DNA of 64,000 nucleotides from Streptomyces sp. L2 (GCF_004124325.1 NZ_QBDT01000001.1:2542001-2606000), one strand, 5' to 3'; positions 24,836 to 33,624 are shown, numbered from the stretch's first letter. Numbers and translations: made by a program. Notes: generated from the sequence alone by a model not told the origin.

Positions 24836-26005
24836 ATGCCCTCCTTCGGTCGTTCGCTGACCGAAATCCCCCCGTCGCCGCTCGTCGCGGTCGAACGGCT
24901 GCTGCGGGCCCACGGGCACGAGGTGCCGGTCCGCCTGCACCAGGGGAAGACCGTCTTCCCGCCGTGTGCCGAGCCGCGCACCTGGGACCGCGCCGAGTTC
25001 GGGATCGCCCCGCACGAACACGCCCCGCCGGTCGGCGTGCCCGCGCTGCGCGAGCGGCTCGCCCAGACGGCGAGCGCCCGCCGGGGCCTCCCGGTCGACC
25101 CGGAGCGGATTCTCGTGACCGCCGGGGCGACCCACGCCATCGCCGTCGTCCTCCACGCGATCCTGAGCCCCGGGGACGACGTCCTCGTGCTGTCCCCGCA
25201 GTGGCTGTTCGCCACCGGCCTGGTCCACGCGGCGGGCGGTGTGCCGCGCGAGGTCCCGGTGTTCCTGGAGCTGTCCGAGGACGCCGGCTTCGACTTCGTC
25301 TCCGTCGTCGAGGCCGCCGTCGGCCCCCGCACCCGCGCGATCTACTTCAACAACCCCAACAACCCCACCGGTTACCGCCTCGACGAGGCGCAGCTGGCCG
25401 CTCTGACGGCTCTCGCCGAGCGGCACGACCTGTGGCTGATCGCCGACAACGCCTACGAGAACTACGACTTCTCGCCCGACGGCTTCACCGAGCCGGCCAC
25501 GGTCGGCGCCGCCGACGCGCGCACCTTCTCGGTGCACTCGTGCAGCAAGACGTACGCCATGCCCGGCGCCCGCGCCGGATACCTGATCTCCCCGCCCGGC
25601 TGCACCGAGATCCTGACGAAGTGGTCGCTGCACACCCTGTACTCGGTGTCCACGGCCGCCCAGTTCGCCGCCTTCGAGGCGCTGGCCACCGCGCCGGAGG
25701 AGCTGGCCGCCCGCCGCCGTCTCGCCGCCCAGGCCCGCGACCTCGCCGACGGGGCCCTGGAGATCCCGCACACCCGCGTCGCCGGGGGCCTCTACACCTT
25801 CCTGGACCTGCGGGCCTACCGCGACGGCGACGGAGCCGGGTTCGTCCGCCGCTGCGCGGAGGAGGGGGTGGGGCTGGCGCCCGGCGAGGTCTTCGGGGCG
25901 CACTGCGCCGCCTGGGCCCGCCTCTGCTTCACCGCCGCGCCGCCGCAGGCCGTGCGGGAGGCCGTCGACCGCATCCACAAGGTCTACCAGGAGGGCGCCG
26001 CGTGA
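24836..26005 (+). CDS. Class I/II aminotransferase (PLP-dependent)
   Basis: A 389-residue fold-type I aminotransferase. Visible are NPNNPTGY (around residue 178), the PLP-stacking and Asp segment IADNAYENYDF (around 202), and the Schiff-base Lys in HSCSKTYAMPGARAGYL (around 238). It probably converts the pathway's 2-oxo acid to the amino acid. TAGGAG overlaps the stop of the monooxygenase gene, and the PanB-like gene overlaps the end by GTGA, so it sits in a tightly coupled operon. Confidence 0.92.
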   Translation: MPSFGRSLTEIPPSPLVAVERLLRAHGHEVPVRLHQGKTVFPPCAEPRTWDRAEFGIAPHEHAPPVGVPALRERLAQTASARRGLPVDPERILVTAGATHAIAVVLHAILSPGDDVLVLSPQWLFATGLVHAAGGVPREVPVFLELSEDAGFDFVSVVEAAVGPRTRAIYFNNPNNPTGYRLDEAQLAALTALAERHDLWLIADNAYENYDFSPDGFTEPATVGAADARTFSVHSCSKTYAMPGARAGYLISPPGCTEILTKWSLHTLYSVSTAAQFAAFEALATAPEELAARRRLAAQARDLADGALEIPHTRVAGGLYTFLDLRAYRDGDGAGFVRRCAEEGVGLAPGEVFGAHCAAWARLCFTAAPPQAVREAVDRIHKVYQEGAA

Positions 26006-26970
26006 CCGCCGACCTGACCGCGCCGCCCGTCGTCGGCGCGCTCGCGCCCTACCTGCGGCGCTACACCTCACCGGCCCAGCTCGGCCTGAAGATCAACGCC
26101 TACCGCGGCTACGAGATCGAGGGCCTGGCCGAGGCCCTGGCCGTCCCCGACCTGGCCGACAGCCCCGTCGAGTGCGTGATGGTGGGCGACTCGTACTTCA
26201 TGACCCACCTGGGCCGGCCCGGGACCGTCATGTCCGGCGCGGCGGAACGCGACTGGGCGCTCACGACGATGGCCGGCCTGGTCGACGAGGTGCGCGACGC
26301 CCTGGACCGGCACTTCACGCCGGACCGGGTCCCGTTCCTGCTCGCCGACCTGCCCGACGGCGCCACCGCGAGCCCGGCCGCCGCCCGGCAGGCCGCGGCC
26401 CGGTTCCGCGCCGCGGGCGCCGACGCCGTGAAGATCGAGGTGGCGGGCGACTCCGAACTGGCGTGCGTCGAGGCCGTCGCCGCGACCGGCCTGCCCGTCC
26501 TCGCCCACCTCGGCTACACCCCCCAGCTCACCGCGCTGACCCGGCACGGCGACGCCGTCGACGACGCCCTCGGCCTGTTCGCCGAGGCCCGCCGGGCGCG
26601 GGACGCGGGGGCCTGCGGGCTGGTCGTGGAGATGGTCAGCGAGCCGGTCAACCAGGCGCTCAGCCGCCCGCACCCGGCCGGGCTGCCGCTGTACTCCGTG
26701 TTCAGCGGCCGGGCCCGCTGGGGCGGGCAGAGCCTCAACCTGTGGGACGCGGTGGTGCGCCCCGCCCGGCCCGGCCGCTACTTCCCGCCGACGCCCGTCC
26801 TGGACGCGGCCGACGTGCCCGCCGCCTACACCCCCGGCCTCATCGCCGACCGGATGCGGGAACTGGTCCGGCTCACCCTCGCGGGCTGGTTCCCGCTCTC
26901 CCCGCGTACCGCGCTGGGCGCCCAGCAGGCCGCGCGGATCGCCGACACCGATCCCTGGAGCGTGTCATGA
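26002..26970 (+). CDS. PanB-like (ketopantoate hydroxymethyltransferase family) enzyme
   Basis: A 322-residue member of the PanB/PEP-mutase superfamily. The residues that bind metal and substrate in PanB can be aligned: Asp in VMVGDSYFM, Asp in LLADLPDG, Lys and Glu in AVKIEVAGD, His in HLGYTPQ and Glu in VVEMVSEP. The final part, IPVIGIGAG in PanB, is replaced by LPLYSVFSGRARWGGQ, and the protein is longer than typical PanB (about 265-285). The PEP mutase signature is absent, so this is not a phosphonate gene. It likely transfers a one-carbon unit from methylene-tetrahydrofolate to a 2-oxo acid, with the PanE-like enzyme acting later. It overlaps both neighbours by 4 bp. Confidence 0.85.
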   Translation: MTADLTAPPVVGALAPYLRRYTSPAQLGLKINAYRGYEIEGLAEALAVPDLADSPVECVMVGDSYFMTHLGRPGTVMSGAAERDWALTTMAGLVDEVRDALDRHFTPDRVPFLLADLPDGATASPAAARQAAARFRAAGADAVKIEVAGDSELACVEAVAATGLPVLAHLGYTPQLTALTRHGDAVDDALGLFAEARRARDAGACGLVVEMVSEPVNQALSRPHPAGLPLYSVFSGRARWGGQSLNLWDAVVRPARPGRYFPPTPVLDAADVPAAYTPGLIADRMRELVRLTLAGWFPLSPRTALGAQQAARIADTDPWSVS

Positions 26971-28271
26971 CCGTCACCGATCCGGCGCCCGCCGCCGCCC
27001 CGGCTGTCTTCGACGAATTGGAGTCCGCCGTACGGACGTACTGCCGGCGCTTCCCGGCCGTCTTCACCCGCGCCTCGGGCCATCTGATGTGGGACGAACA
27101 GGGCCGCGAATACGTCGACTTCCTGTCCGGCGCCGGCGCCCTGAACTACGGCCACAACCCGGCCGGGGCGAAGGCCGCCCTCGTCGAGTACCTGCTCGCC
27201 GACGGCCCCGCGCACGGCCTGGACCTGCACACCTCGGCCAAGGCCCGGTTCCTGGAGCGGTTCCGGGAGGTGGTCCTCGCCCCCCGCGGGCTCGACTACC
27301 GCGTCCAGTTCACCGGCCCGACCGGCACCAACGCCGTCGAGGCCGCCTTCAAGACGGCCCGCCGGGTCACCGGCCGCACCGACATCGTCGCCTTCACCGG
27401 CGGCTTCCACGGGCTCTCCCTCGGCGCGCTCGCCGCCTCCGCGACCGCCTTCAAGCGCGGCGCGGCCGGCGTGCCGCTCGGCCATGTCACGCGCATGCCG
27501 TACGAGGGCTACTTCGGCCCGGACACCGACACCGTGGACCACCTCACCCGGCTCCTGGACGACCCGGGCAGCGGCGTCGACAAGCCGGCCGCCGTGATCG
27601 TGGAGACCGTGCAGGGCGAGGGCGGGCTGGCCGTGGCGAGCCCCGGCTGGCTGCGCCGGCTCGCCGAGGCCGTCCGGGCGCGGGACATCCTGCTGATCGT
27701 CGACGACATCCAGGCGGGCTGCGGCCGTACCGGCACCTTCTTCAGCTTCGAGGACGCCGGCATCGTGCCCGACCTGGTCTGCCTGTCCAAGTCGGTCAGC
27801 GGCTACGGGATGCCGATGGCGCTCACCCTGATCCGCCCCGACCTGGACCGGCTCGGCCCCGGCGAGCACAGCGGCACCTTCCGCGGCAACAACCTGGCCT
27901 TCGTCACCGCCGCCGCCTGCCTGGAGCACTGGGCCGACCCGGAGTTCACGGCCCGGCTCCGCGCACACGCCACGGTCCTGGACGGCCTCCTCACCGAACT
28001 GGCCGCCCGGCACCCGGAACTGGGCTGTGCGCCGCGCGGCCGGGGCCTGATCCGCGGGCTCGCCTTCACCGACGACACCACAGCCGACCGGGTGTCCCGG
28101 GCCGCGTTCGAGCGGGGGCTGCTGGTGGAGACCTCCGGCGCCCGCGGCCAGGTCCTGAAACTCATGCCGCCCCTCGTCACCGGTGAGGAGGATCTGCGCC
28201 ACGGCGTCCGCATCCTCGCCGGCGCCCTCGAATCGGTCTCGGCACAGTCCCCCCAGGAGGAACGACAGTGA
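26967..28271 (+). CDS. Class III aminotransferase (diaminobutyrate/EctB-like)
   Basis: A 434-residue PLP-dependent class III aminotransferase. The pattern TGTNAVEAAFKTARRVTGR, DDIQAGCGRTGTFFSFEDAG and CLSKSVSGYGMPMAL (Schiff-base Lys) matches diaminobutyrate-2-oxoglutarate transaminases such as EctB, which make 2,4-diaminobutyrate from aspartate semialdehyde. A diamino acid building block or terminal amine is therefore likely. It overlaps the PanB-like gene (ATGA) and the AurF-like gene (GTGA). Confidence 0.92.
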   Translation: MTVTDPAPAAAPAVFDELESAVRTYCRRFPAVFTRASGHLMWDEQGREYVDFLSGAGALNYGHNPAGAKAALVEYLLADGPAHGLDLHTSAKARFLERFREVVLAPRGLDYRVQFTGPTGTNAVEAAFKTARRVTGRTDIVAFTGGFHGLSLGALAASATAFKRGAAGVPLGHVTRMPYEGYFGPDTDTVDHLTRLLDDPGSGVDKPAAVIVETVQGEGGLAVASPGWLRRLAEAVRARDILLIVDDIQAGCGRTGTFFSFEDAGIVPDLVCLSKSVSGYGMPMALTLIRPDLDRLGPGEHSGTFRGNNLAFVTAAACLEHWADPEFTARLRAHATVLDGLLTELAARHPELGCAPRGRGLIRGLAFTDDTTADRVSRAAFERGLLVETSGARGQVLKLMPPLVTGEEDLRHGVRILAGALESVSAQSPQEERQ

Positions 28272-29245
28272 CCGTTCTGCACGAGCACACCGGCGACCGC
28301 GTCGACGCCGGGCAGGAGTACGGCCACATCGATGAGGCCGTGCTGCGCCGGATCGCGGACTCCTGGCCGCGCCGCGCGACCATCCGCACCGACCTCGACC
28401 GCATCTCCGAGCCCGAGGAGTACGACGAGGCGCTCCCCGACTACCCGGTACGGCTGCTGCCGTTCGCCGAGCACCCGCTGTTCCTCGCGGCCGGCCCGGA
28501 GCAGCGGCAGCGGGTGCTGACGATGGCCTGGCTCGTCTACAACGAGCGGGTCATCGCCGCCGAGGAGCACGTCGCCAACCCCACCTTCGCCATGATCATG
28601 CACGGCACGTTCCCGGGCGCCGACGGCGTCCACCTGAAACGGGCCGTGCAGCAGACCCATGTCGACGAGGTCTGGCACACGTACATGCACATGGTCGCCA
28701 TGCAGCGCACCCGCGAGGTCCGGGCGGTGACCTCCGAGCCGTCGTACCCGCACACGGTCACCTACCGCCGGCTGCTGGAGGCCGACGCGCGCGCGACCGA
28801 GCGGTGGGAGCGCGACCTGCTCAAACTCGTGTGGACGACCGTCTCCGAGATCAGCGTCAACGCCTACCTGGAGCTGCTCTCCCGCGACGAGACCGTCCAG
28901 CCGCTGCACGCCCTCGTCCCCCGGCTGCACGCCCGCGACGAGTCCGCGCACTCCTCGGTCATGGTGGAGGTCGCCAAGGCGCTGTACCTCCACCTCAACG
29001 AGGAGCAGCGCCGGGCGTTCACCGCGTACCTGCCGAAGGCGCTGCTCGCCTTCGTGGAGCAGGACTTCGAGGTGTGGCCCGGTGTCCTGCGGCACGCGGG
29101 CATCGAGCGGGCGGACGAGATCGTCGCCGACTGCCGCGCCCGGAGCGGCAACGGCCTGCTGGTCCGCGACTTCTCCGGCATCCGGCGGATCGTCCGCGAG
29201 ATGGAGCTGGAGGACCTCGTGGACTTCGACTTCGGATCGGACTGA
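28268..29245 (+). CDS. AurF-type non-heme diiron N-oxygenase
   Basis: A 325-residue protein of the AurF/CmlI family, which oxidises amines to hydroxylamine, nitroso, nitro or azoxy groups. The iron-ligand helices are visible as NERVIAAEEHVANP (around residue 92), QTHVDEVWHTYMH (around 131) and HARDESAHSSVMVE (around 222). With the two flavin monooxygenases it points to N-oxidised nitrogen in the product. The substrate may be the amine made by the adjacent class III aminotransferase, whose gene it overlaps. Confidence 0.88.
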   Translation: MTVLHEHTGDRVDAGQEYGHIDEAVLRRIADSWPRRATIRTDLDRISEPEEYDEALPDYPVRLLPFAEHPLFLAAGPEQRQRVLTMAWLVYNERVIAAEEHVANPTFAMIMHGTFPGADGVHLKRAVQQTHVDEVWHTYMHMVAMQRTREVRAVTSEPSYPHTVTYRRLLEADARATERWERDLLKLVWTTVSEISVNAYLELLSRDETVQPLHALVPRLHARDESAHSSVMVEVAKALYLHLNEEQRRAFTAYLPKALLAFVEQDFEVWPGVLRHAGIERADEIVADCRARSGNGLLVRDFSGIRRIVREMELEDLVDFDFGSD

Positions 29246-29246
29246 C

Positions 29247-30455
29247 ATGCGGCTCAGCGGTCTTCCCGCGGGCGGCGGCCGCCTCGCCGCGGCCGCCCTG
29301 GTCCAGTCCCTCGGCATCGGCCTCTTCATGGCGTCCTCCATGGCGTTCTTCACCCGCCAGGTCGGACTGTCCGCGAACCAGGTCGGCGCGGGCCTGGCCG
29401 GCGCGGGGGCCGTGGCGCTCGCCGTGTCCCTGTACGGCGGTGAACTCGCCGACCGGTACGGGGCGCGGCGCGTGCTGGCCGAGCTGTACGCGGCCCGCGC
29501 GGTGTGCTGCGTGGTCTACGCGTTCGTCACGTCGTTCTGGCAGTTCCTGGCCGTCACCCTGTTCGCGGTGTGCGTGGACCGGGCCGCCCCTCCGGTGCTG
29601 CAGGCGCTGGTCGCCGGGTCGGTCCCCGACCAGCGGGACCGGACCCGGGTGCTGGCGGTGGTCAACGTGGTGCGCAACGTCGGGCTCGGCGCCGGTGCCA
29701 TGGCCGCGGGGGCCGCGCTGGTCAGCGACACGCTGCTGGCCTACCAGCTCACCCTGTCGGCCATCGGCCTCGCCTTCCTCGGCGGTGCCGCGCTGGTGCT
29801 GCGGGTGACGGAGGCGGAGCGTCCCGCGGTGCGCGCGAAGCCCGCCTGGGCGCTGCCCGACCGGGGCTATCTCGCGCTGACCGGGCTGAACTTCCTGCTG
29901 ATGTTCTTCGACACCCTGCTGCTCGTGGCCATGCCGGTGTGGGTGCTGGAGCACACGAACGCGCCCCGCATCACGGTGTCCGTGCTGTTCACGCTGAACA
30001 CCGCGCTCGTCGTCGTCCTGCAGATCCCGGTCAGCCGGTTCGCCGACGGACTGCGCCGCACCAGCCGGCTGATGGCCGGCGCCGGGGCGGTGCTCGCCGT
30101 GGCGGGCCTGTGCTTCGCGGCGGCGGGCGGCGCGGGCGGCTGGGTCGCGGTGGGCTGGCTGGGCGCGGCCGTCGTCGCGCTGTCGCTGGGTGAGGTCATG
30201 GCCAACTCGGCGGGCTGGGAGCTGTCCATCGCCCTCGCGCCGGCCGAGGTGCGCGGCCGCTACCTGGCGGTGTTCAACCTCGGCCTGTCCGCCGAGCGGG
30301 TCCTCGGCCCGATCGTGGTCACCGGGCTGCTGCTGAGCGCGGGCACGGCCGGCTGGATCGGCGCCGCGGCGGTCTTCCTGCTGGCGGGCGTGACCGGCGA
30401 ACGGGTCGCACTCGGCACGGGCACACGGGAGGCGGCGGAACCGGTGGAGGCATGA
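29247..30455 (+). CDS. MFS transporter
   Basis: A 402-residue major facilitator protein with about 12 membrane segments and the loop motif GGELADRYGARRVLAELY. The ATG is 1 bp after the AurF-like stop. It is similar in design to the MFS gene at 3505 and is probably an exporter of the product or of an intermediate. It is the last gene of this operon; a long tandem-repeat region follows. Confidence 0.88.
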   Translation: MRLSGLPAGGGRLAAAALVQSLGIGLFMASSMAFFTRQVGLSANQVGAGLAGAGAVALAVSLYGGELADRYGARRVLAELYAARAVCCVVYAFVTSFWQFLAVTLFAVCVDRAAPPVLQALVAGSVPDQRDRTRVLAVVNVVRNVGLGAGAMAAGAALVSDTLLAYQLTLSAIGLAFLGGAALVLRVTEAERPAVRAKPAWALPDRGYLALTGLNFLLMFFDTLLLVAMPVWVLEHTNAPRITVSVLFTLNTALVVVLQIPVSRFADGLRRTSRLMAGAGAVLAVAGLCFAAAGGAGGWVAVGWLGAAVVALSLGEVMANSAGWELSIALAPAEVRGRYLAVFNLGLSAERVLGPIVVTGLLLSAGTAGWIGAAAVFLLAGVTGERVALGTGTREAAEPVEA

Positions 30456-30475
30456 GGGGTGCCTGCGGCGGCTCG

Positions 30476-30735
30476 GGCGGGTGGACAACCCGACGGGCAT
30501 ACGGCCCACAGGCGGGTGGACAACGCGACGGGCATACGGCCCACGGGCGGGTGGACAGCCCGACGGGCATACGGCCCACGGGCGGGTGGCCCGGCGGACG
30601 GGTGGCCCACGGGCGGGTGGCCCGGCGGACGGGTGGCCCACAGGCGGGTGGCCCGGCGGACGGGTGGCCCACAGGCGGGTGGCCCGGCGGACGGGTGGCC
30701 CACAGGCGGGTGGCCCGGCGGACGGGTGGCCGACG
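30476..30735. repeat. Non-coding tandem repeat array (3 x 35 bp, 5 x 31 bp)
   Basis: Three 35-bp units (30476, 30511, 30546) containing GACGGGCATACGGCCCAC, then five 31-bp units from 30581 of the form GGCGGGTGGCCCGGCGGACG plus GGTGGCCCAC. All begin GGCGGGTGG. The 459-bp gap between the MFS gene and the dehydrogenase gene holds this array, decayed copies to about 30790, and a hairpin at 30858. Open frames across it exist only because the repeat lacks stops. Confidence 0.9.
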
Positions 30736-30857
30736 AGCGGGTGGCTCACGGACAGGTGGCCCGACGCAGGCAGGTGGTCCGGCAGGCCGGTGACCGACGA
30801 CCGGGTGCCCCAGGGAAAGTGGCCGCCGGGCAGACGAACGGCCCGACGGACGGGTGG

Positions 30858-30883
30858 CCGGGCACGACCGCGATCGTGCCCGG
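30858..30883 (+). terminator. Hairpin upstream of the last biosynthetic operon
   Basis: CCGGGCACGA and TCGTGCCCGG form a 10-bp perfect stem with a 6-nt loop, 31 bp before the start of the dehydrogenase gene. It could terminate read-through from the MFS gene or act as a leader hairpin. Confidence 0.55.
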
Positions 30884-30914
30884 GGTGTACTGACGAGAGG
30901 AAAGGGTTCCAACC

Positions 30915-31787
30915 ATGCGGGTGGGTTTCGCCGGACTCGGGGCCATGGGCGGCGGGATGTGCCGCCGGCTGGCCGACCGCGGATTCGAGGTGACCGTCTA
31001 CGACATCGACGCCGACGTCCTGCGCCGGGCGGCGGAGCATCCCGGCGTCACCGCGGCGGCGGACGTGCCGGGGCTGGCCGCACCGGTCGTCGTCACGATG
31101 CTGCCGGACGGCGCCGCCGTACGACGGGTGGCCGACGCCCTGCTGCCCGCCCTGGAGCCCGGCGCGCTGATCCTGGACACCGGTTCCTCGGCCCCGGCCG
31201 ACACCCTCGAACTCGCGCGCGTCGCCGCGAAGTCGGGCACGGCGGTGGTGGACGCCCCGGTCTCCGGGAGCCCCGCCGCCGCCCGCTCCGGCGAGCTGAC
31301 GCTGATGGCCGCCGGGGACGAGGAGGCCCTCGACCGCGCCGAACCCGTGCTGTCCGCCCTCGGCCGGATCCACCGGGTCGGCCCCTCGGGCGCCGGGCAC
31401 GCGCTGAAGGCGCTGAACAACCTGCTGTCGGCGGTGAACCTGGCCGCCGTAGCCGAAGTCATGCTCGCGGGACGGGCGTTCGGCCTGGAGCCCGCGGTCA
31501 TGCTGGAGGTGATCAACGCCTCCACCGGCCGCAACCACGCCTCCCGGACCAAGCTGCCCGACCACGTGCTGCCGGGCACCTTCGACTCGGGGTTCGCGCT
31601 GCGCCTGATGCTGAAGGACATCCGCATCGCCGCCGGACTGCAGGCGGAGGCGGGCGGTCCCGCCCCCTTCGGCACCGCCTGCCGGGAGCTGTGGGAGCGG
31701 GCGGAGGCGGACCTTCCGCAGGGGGCCGACAACGTCGAGGTCGTGCGCTGGCTGGAACAGGCCGCGGGACGGGAGCTGCGGGGATGA
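30915..31787 (+). CDS. 3-hydroxyisobutyrate dehydrogenase-family oxidoreductase
   Basis: A 290-residue beta-hydroxyacid dehydrogenase. It shows the N-terminal VGFAGLGAMGGGM nucleotide-binding motif, the substrate-binding DAPVSGSPAAARSGELTLM (around residue 113), and catalytic Lys in HALKALNNLL (around 163). Family members oxidise 3-hydroxy acids to semialdehydes or the reverse (3-hydroxyisobutyrate, tartronate semialdehyde). In this cluster it could act on the hydroxymethyl group introduced by the PanB-like enzyme. The ATG has GAGAGGAAAGG upstream. It overlaps ATP-grasp ligase 4 (ATGA). Confidence 0.9.
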   Translation: MRVGFAGLGAMGGGMCRRLADRGFEVTVYDIDADVLRRAAEHPGVTAAADVPGLAAPVVVTMLPDGAAVRRVADALLPALEPGALILDTGSSAPADTLELARVAAKSGTAVVDAPVSGSPAAARSGELTLMAAGDEEALDRAEPVLSALGRIHRVGPSGAGHALKALNNLLSAVNLAAVAEVMLAGRAFGLEPAVMLEVINASTGRNHASRTKLPDHVLPGTFDSGFALRLMLKDIRIAAGLQAEAGGPAPFGTACRELWERAEADLPQGADNVEVVRWLEQAAGRELRG

Positions 31788-33055
31788 CCGGCACCAGGCG
31801 CATCGCGATCATCGGCGGCACTCCGGCCGCCCTGCGCAAGGCCCGCGCGGCGGGCTTCGAGGTGGTCTGGGTCCACCATCCCCGGGAACTGCCCGTCGGC
31901 GGCCTCGCCGAGGTGTCCGAGGCGCTGCTGACGGACTACAGGGAGCCGGCCGCCGTAGCCGAACTCCTGCGCGCGGTCCACGCCCGGCGCCCCGTCGAGC
32001 GGGTCGTGTCGATGATCGAGGACGGTCTGGAGACGGCCGCCACGGCGACCGACGCGCTCGGCCTGCCCGGCACCGGCACCGCCGTCGTCGGGCTCCTCCA
32101 GGACAAGCTCGCCTTCCGGTCCCTGCTGAACGCACGGTCCGTGGACCCGACGGCCGCCCGGATCGGCCACGGCGAGGAGGACCTGCGCACGTTCGTGGAG
32201 ACGTACGGCCCCACGGTAGTCAAGCCGCGCTACGGCTCCGGAAGCATCGGCGTCCGCGTGGTGCACGGACCGGACGAAGTACCCGAAGTGGCCTCCTGGG
32301 CGGCCGGGTTCGGGCTGCACACCTTCCTGATGGAGGAGTACCTGCGGGGCCCGGAGATCAGCGTGGAGGCGTTCTCCTACGCCGGGCGCCACGTCGTCCT
32401 CGCGCACACCGCCAAGGAGACGCTCGACTCGCTGGTCGAGATCGCGCACGTCCAGCCCGCCGCCCTGACCCCGGAACTCACCGCGGCCGTAGACGATCTC
32501 GTCGTCCGCATGCTCGACGCGGTCGGCCTGCGGGACGGCCCGTCCCACACGGAGGTCAAGCTGACCCCGGACGGCCCCCGGCTCGTGGAGTCGCACAACC
32601 GGCGCGGCGGAGACCGCATCGCCGACCTCGCGGGCGAGGTGTACGGCATCGACATCGACGCGCTGGCCTGGCTCTGGTACGCGGGCCGGACCGAGCCGGT
32701 GGCCCCCGGTGAACCCCGGTGCGGTGCCGCGGTGCGCTTCCTGACCGCCGAGCCGGGCGTCGTCGAGGCCGTGACCGGGGCCGACGCCGTGCGCGCCGAC
32801 CCGCACGTGGTCGACCTGCAGATCTCGGTGGGCCCCGGCGACACGGTGCACCCCATCGCCTGGTCCTACGACCGCTCGGGCCTCGTCATCGTGCGGGGTG
32901 CGGACGCCGACGACGCCCGGGAGCGGGCCGCCAAGCTGGCCGACGCGGTCGTGATCCGCACCACCCCGCACGAGGGGCCGCCGCCCGCCCGGTCCATCGC
33001 GGCGGTGGCGCCGCGCCCGGACCGGCTGCTCGGGCCGTCGGAGGTGAGCGGCTGA
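31784..33055 (+). CDS. ATP-grasp ligase 4
   Basis: A 423-residue ATP-grasp ligase. It has DKLAFRSLLNARSV (around residue 107), ATP loop TVVKPRYGSGSIGVRV (around 144), MEEYLRGPEISVEAFSY, and Mg2+ site RLVESHNRRGGDRI (around 268). It is closest in layout to ligase 2 (17808), including the C-terminal domain. It is coupled to the dehydrogenase upstream (ATGA) and to the FMN-binding protein downstream (TGATG). With four ligases the product could contain up to four amide bonds, or some may act on alternative donors. Confidence 0.9.
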   Translation: MTGTRRIAIIGGTPAALRKARAAGFEVVWVHHPRELPVGGLAEVSEALLTDYREPAAVAELLRAVHARRPVERVVSMIEDGLETAATATDALGLPGTGTAVVGLLQDKLAFRSLLNARSVDPTAARIGHGEEDLRTFVETYGPTVVKPRYGSGSIGVRVVHGPDEVPEVASWAAGFGLHTFLMEEYLRGPEISVEAFSYAGRHVVLAHTAKETLDSLVEIAHVQPAALTPELTAAVDDLVVRMLDAVGLRDGPSHTEVKLTPDGPRLVESHNRRGGDRIADLAGEVYGIDIDALAWLWYAGRTEPVAPGEPRCGAAVRFLTAEPGVVEAVTGADAVRADPHVVDLQISVGPGDTVHPIAWSYDRSGLVIVRGADADDARERAAKLADAVVIRTTPHEGPPPARSIAAVAPRPDRLLGPSEVSG

Positions 33056-33624
33056 TGGGCAAGCTGTACGAGGTGCTGACACCCGCGCTGCGGGCCTTCC
33101 TCGCCGAGGCGCCGGTGTTCTTCGTGGCCACGGCACCGCTCGCCGCCGACGGCAGGGTCAACGTCTCACCCAAGGGCGGCATGGACACCCTGACCGTGCT
33201 CGACGACACCACGGTCGCCTACCTCGACCTCATCGGCTCGGGCGCGGAGACCATCGCCCACCTGAGGGAGAACCGGCGCATCACCCTGATGTTCTGCTCC
33301 TTCACCGCCCGCCCCAAGACGCTCCGGCTCTACGGCGAGGGCCGCTGCGTCTTCCCCGGCGCCCCCGAATGGGACGCGCTCATCGGCCGCTTCGGCCCGC
33401 ACCCCATCCCCCGCTCGATCGTCGTGGTCTCCCTCGACCGCATCACCGACTCCTGCGGCTTCACGGTCCCGGAGATGACCCTGGTCCGCGAACGCGACCT
33501 CCAGGACAAGTGGGGTGAGCGCAAGACCCCGCCCCAACTGGAGTCGTACATGCGCGAGAAGAACTCCCACAGCATCGACGGCCTGCCGGCCCGCCCGCAC
33601 CAGGAGTCGGCCCCGATCACCTGA
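33055..33624 (+). CDS. Pyridoxamine 5'-phosphate oxidase-family FMN-binding protein
   Basis: A 189-residue split-barrel protein of the PPOX family, with the N-terminal FVATAPLAADGRVNVSPKGG and SGAETIAHLRENRRITLMFCSF blocks typical of actinobacterial flavin- or F420-binding PPOX-like proteins. Substrate unknown. It ends the ligase 4 operon and converges on the M50 protease gene 15 bp away. It may belong to the cluster or may be a general oxidoreductase. Confidence 0.88.
   Translation: MGKLYEVLTPALRAFLAEAPVFFVATAPLAADGRVNVSPKGGMDTLTVLDDTTVAYLDLIGSGAETIAHLRENRRITLMFCSFTARPKTLRLYGEGRCVFPGAPEWDALIGRFGPHPIPRSIVVVSLDRITDSCGFTVPEMTLVRERDLQDKWGERKTPPQLESYMREKNSHSIDGLPARPHQESAPIT

Noticed and set aside
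26002..26970. Phosphonate pathway via PEP mutase
   Set aside because: The protein has PanB residues and lacks the PEP mutase signature; no phosphonopyruvate decarboxylase is nearby.
26002..26970. Housekeeping panB with panE of pantothenate synthesis
   Set aside because: Divergent C-terminus, tight overlaps with biosynthetic genes, and no panC or panD nearby.
30476..30735. CRISPR array
   Set aside because: Units are contiguous with no unique spacers and no cas genes are present.
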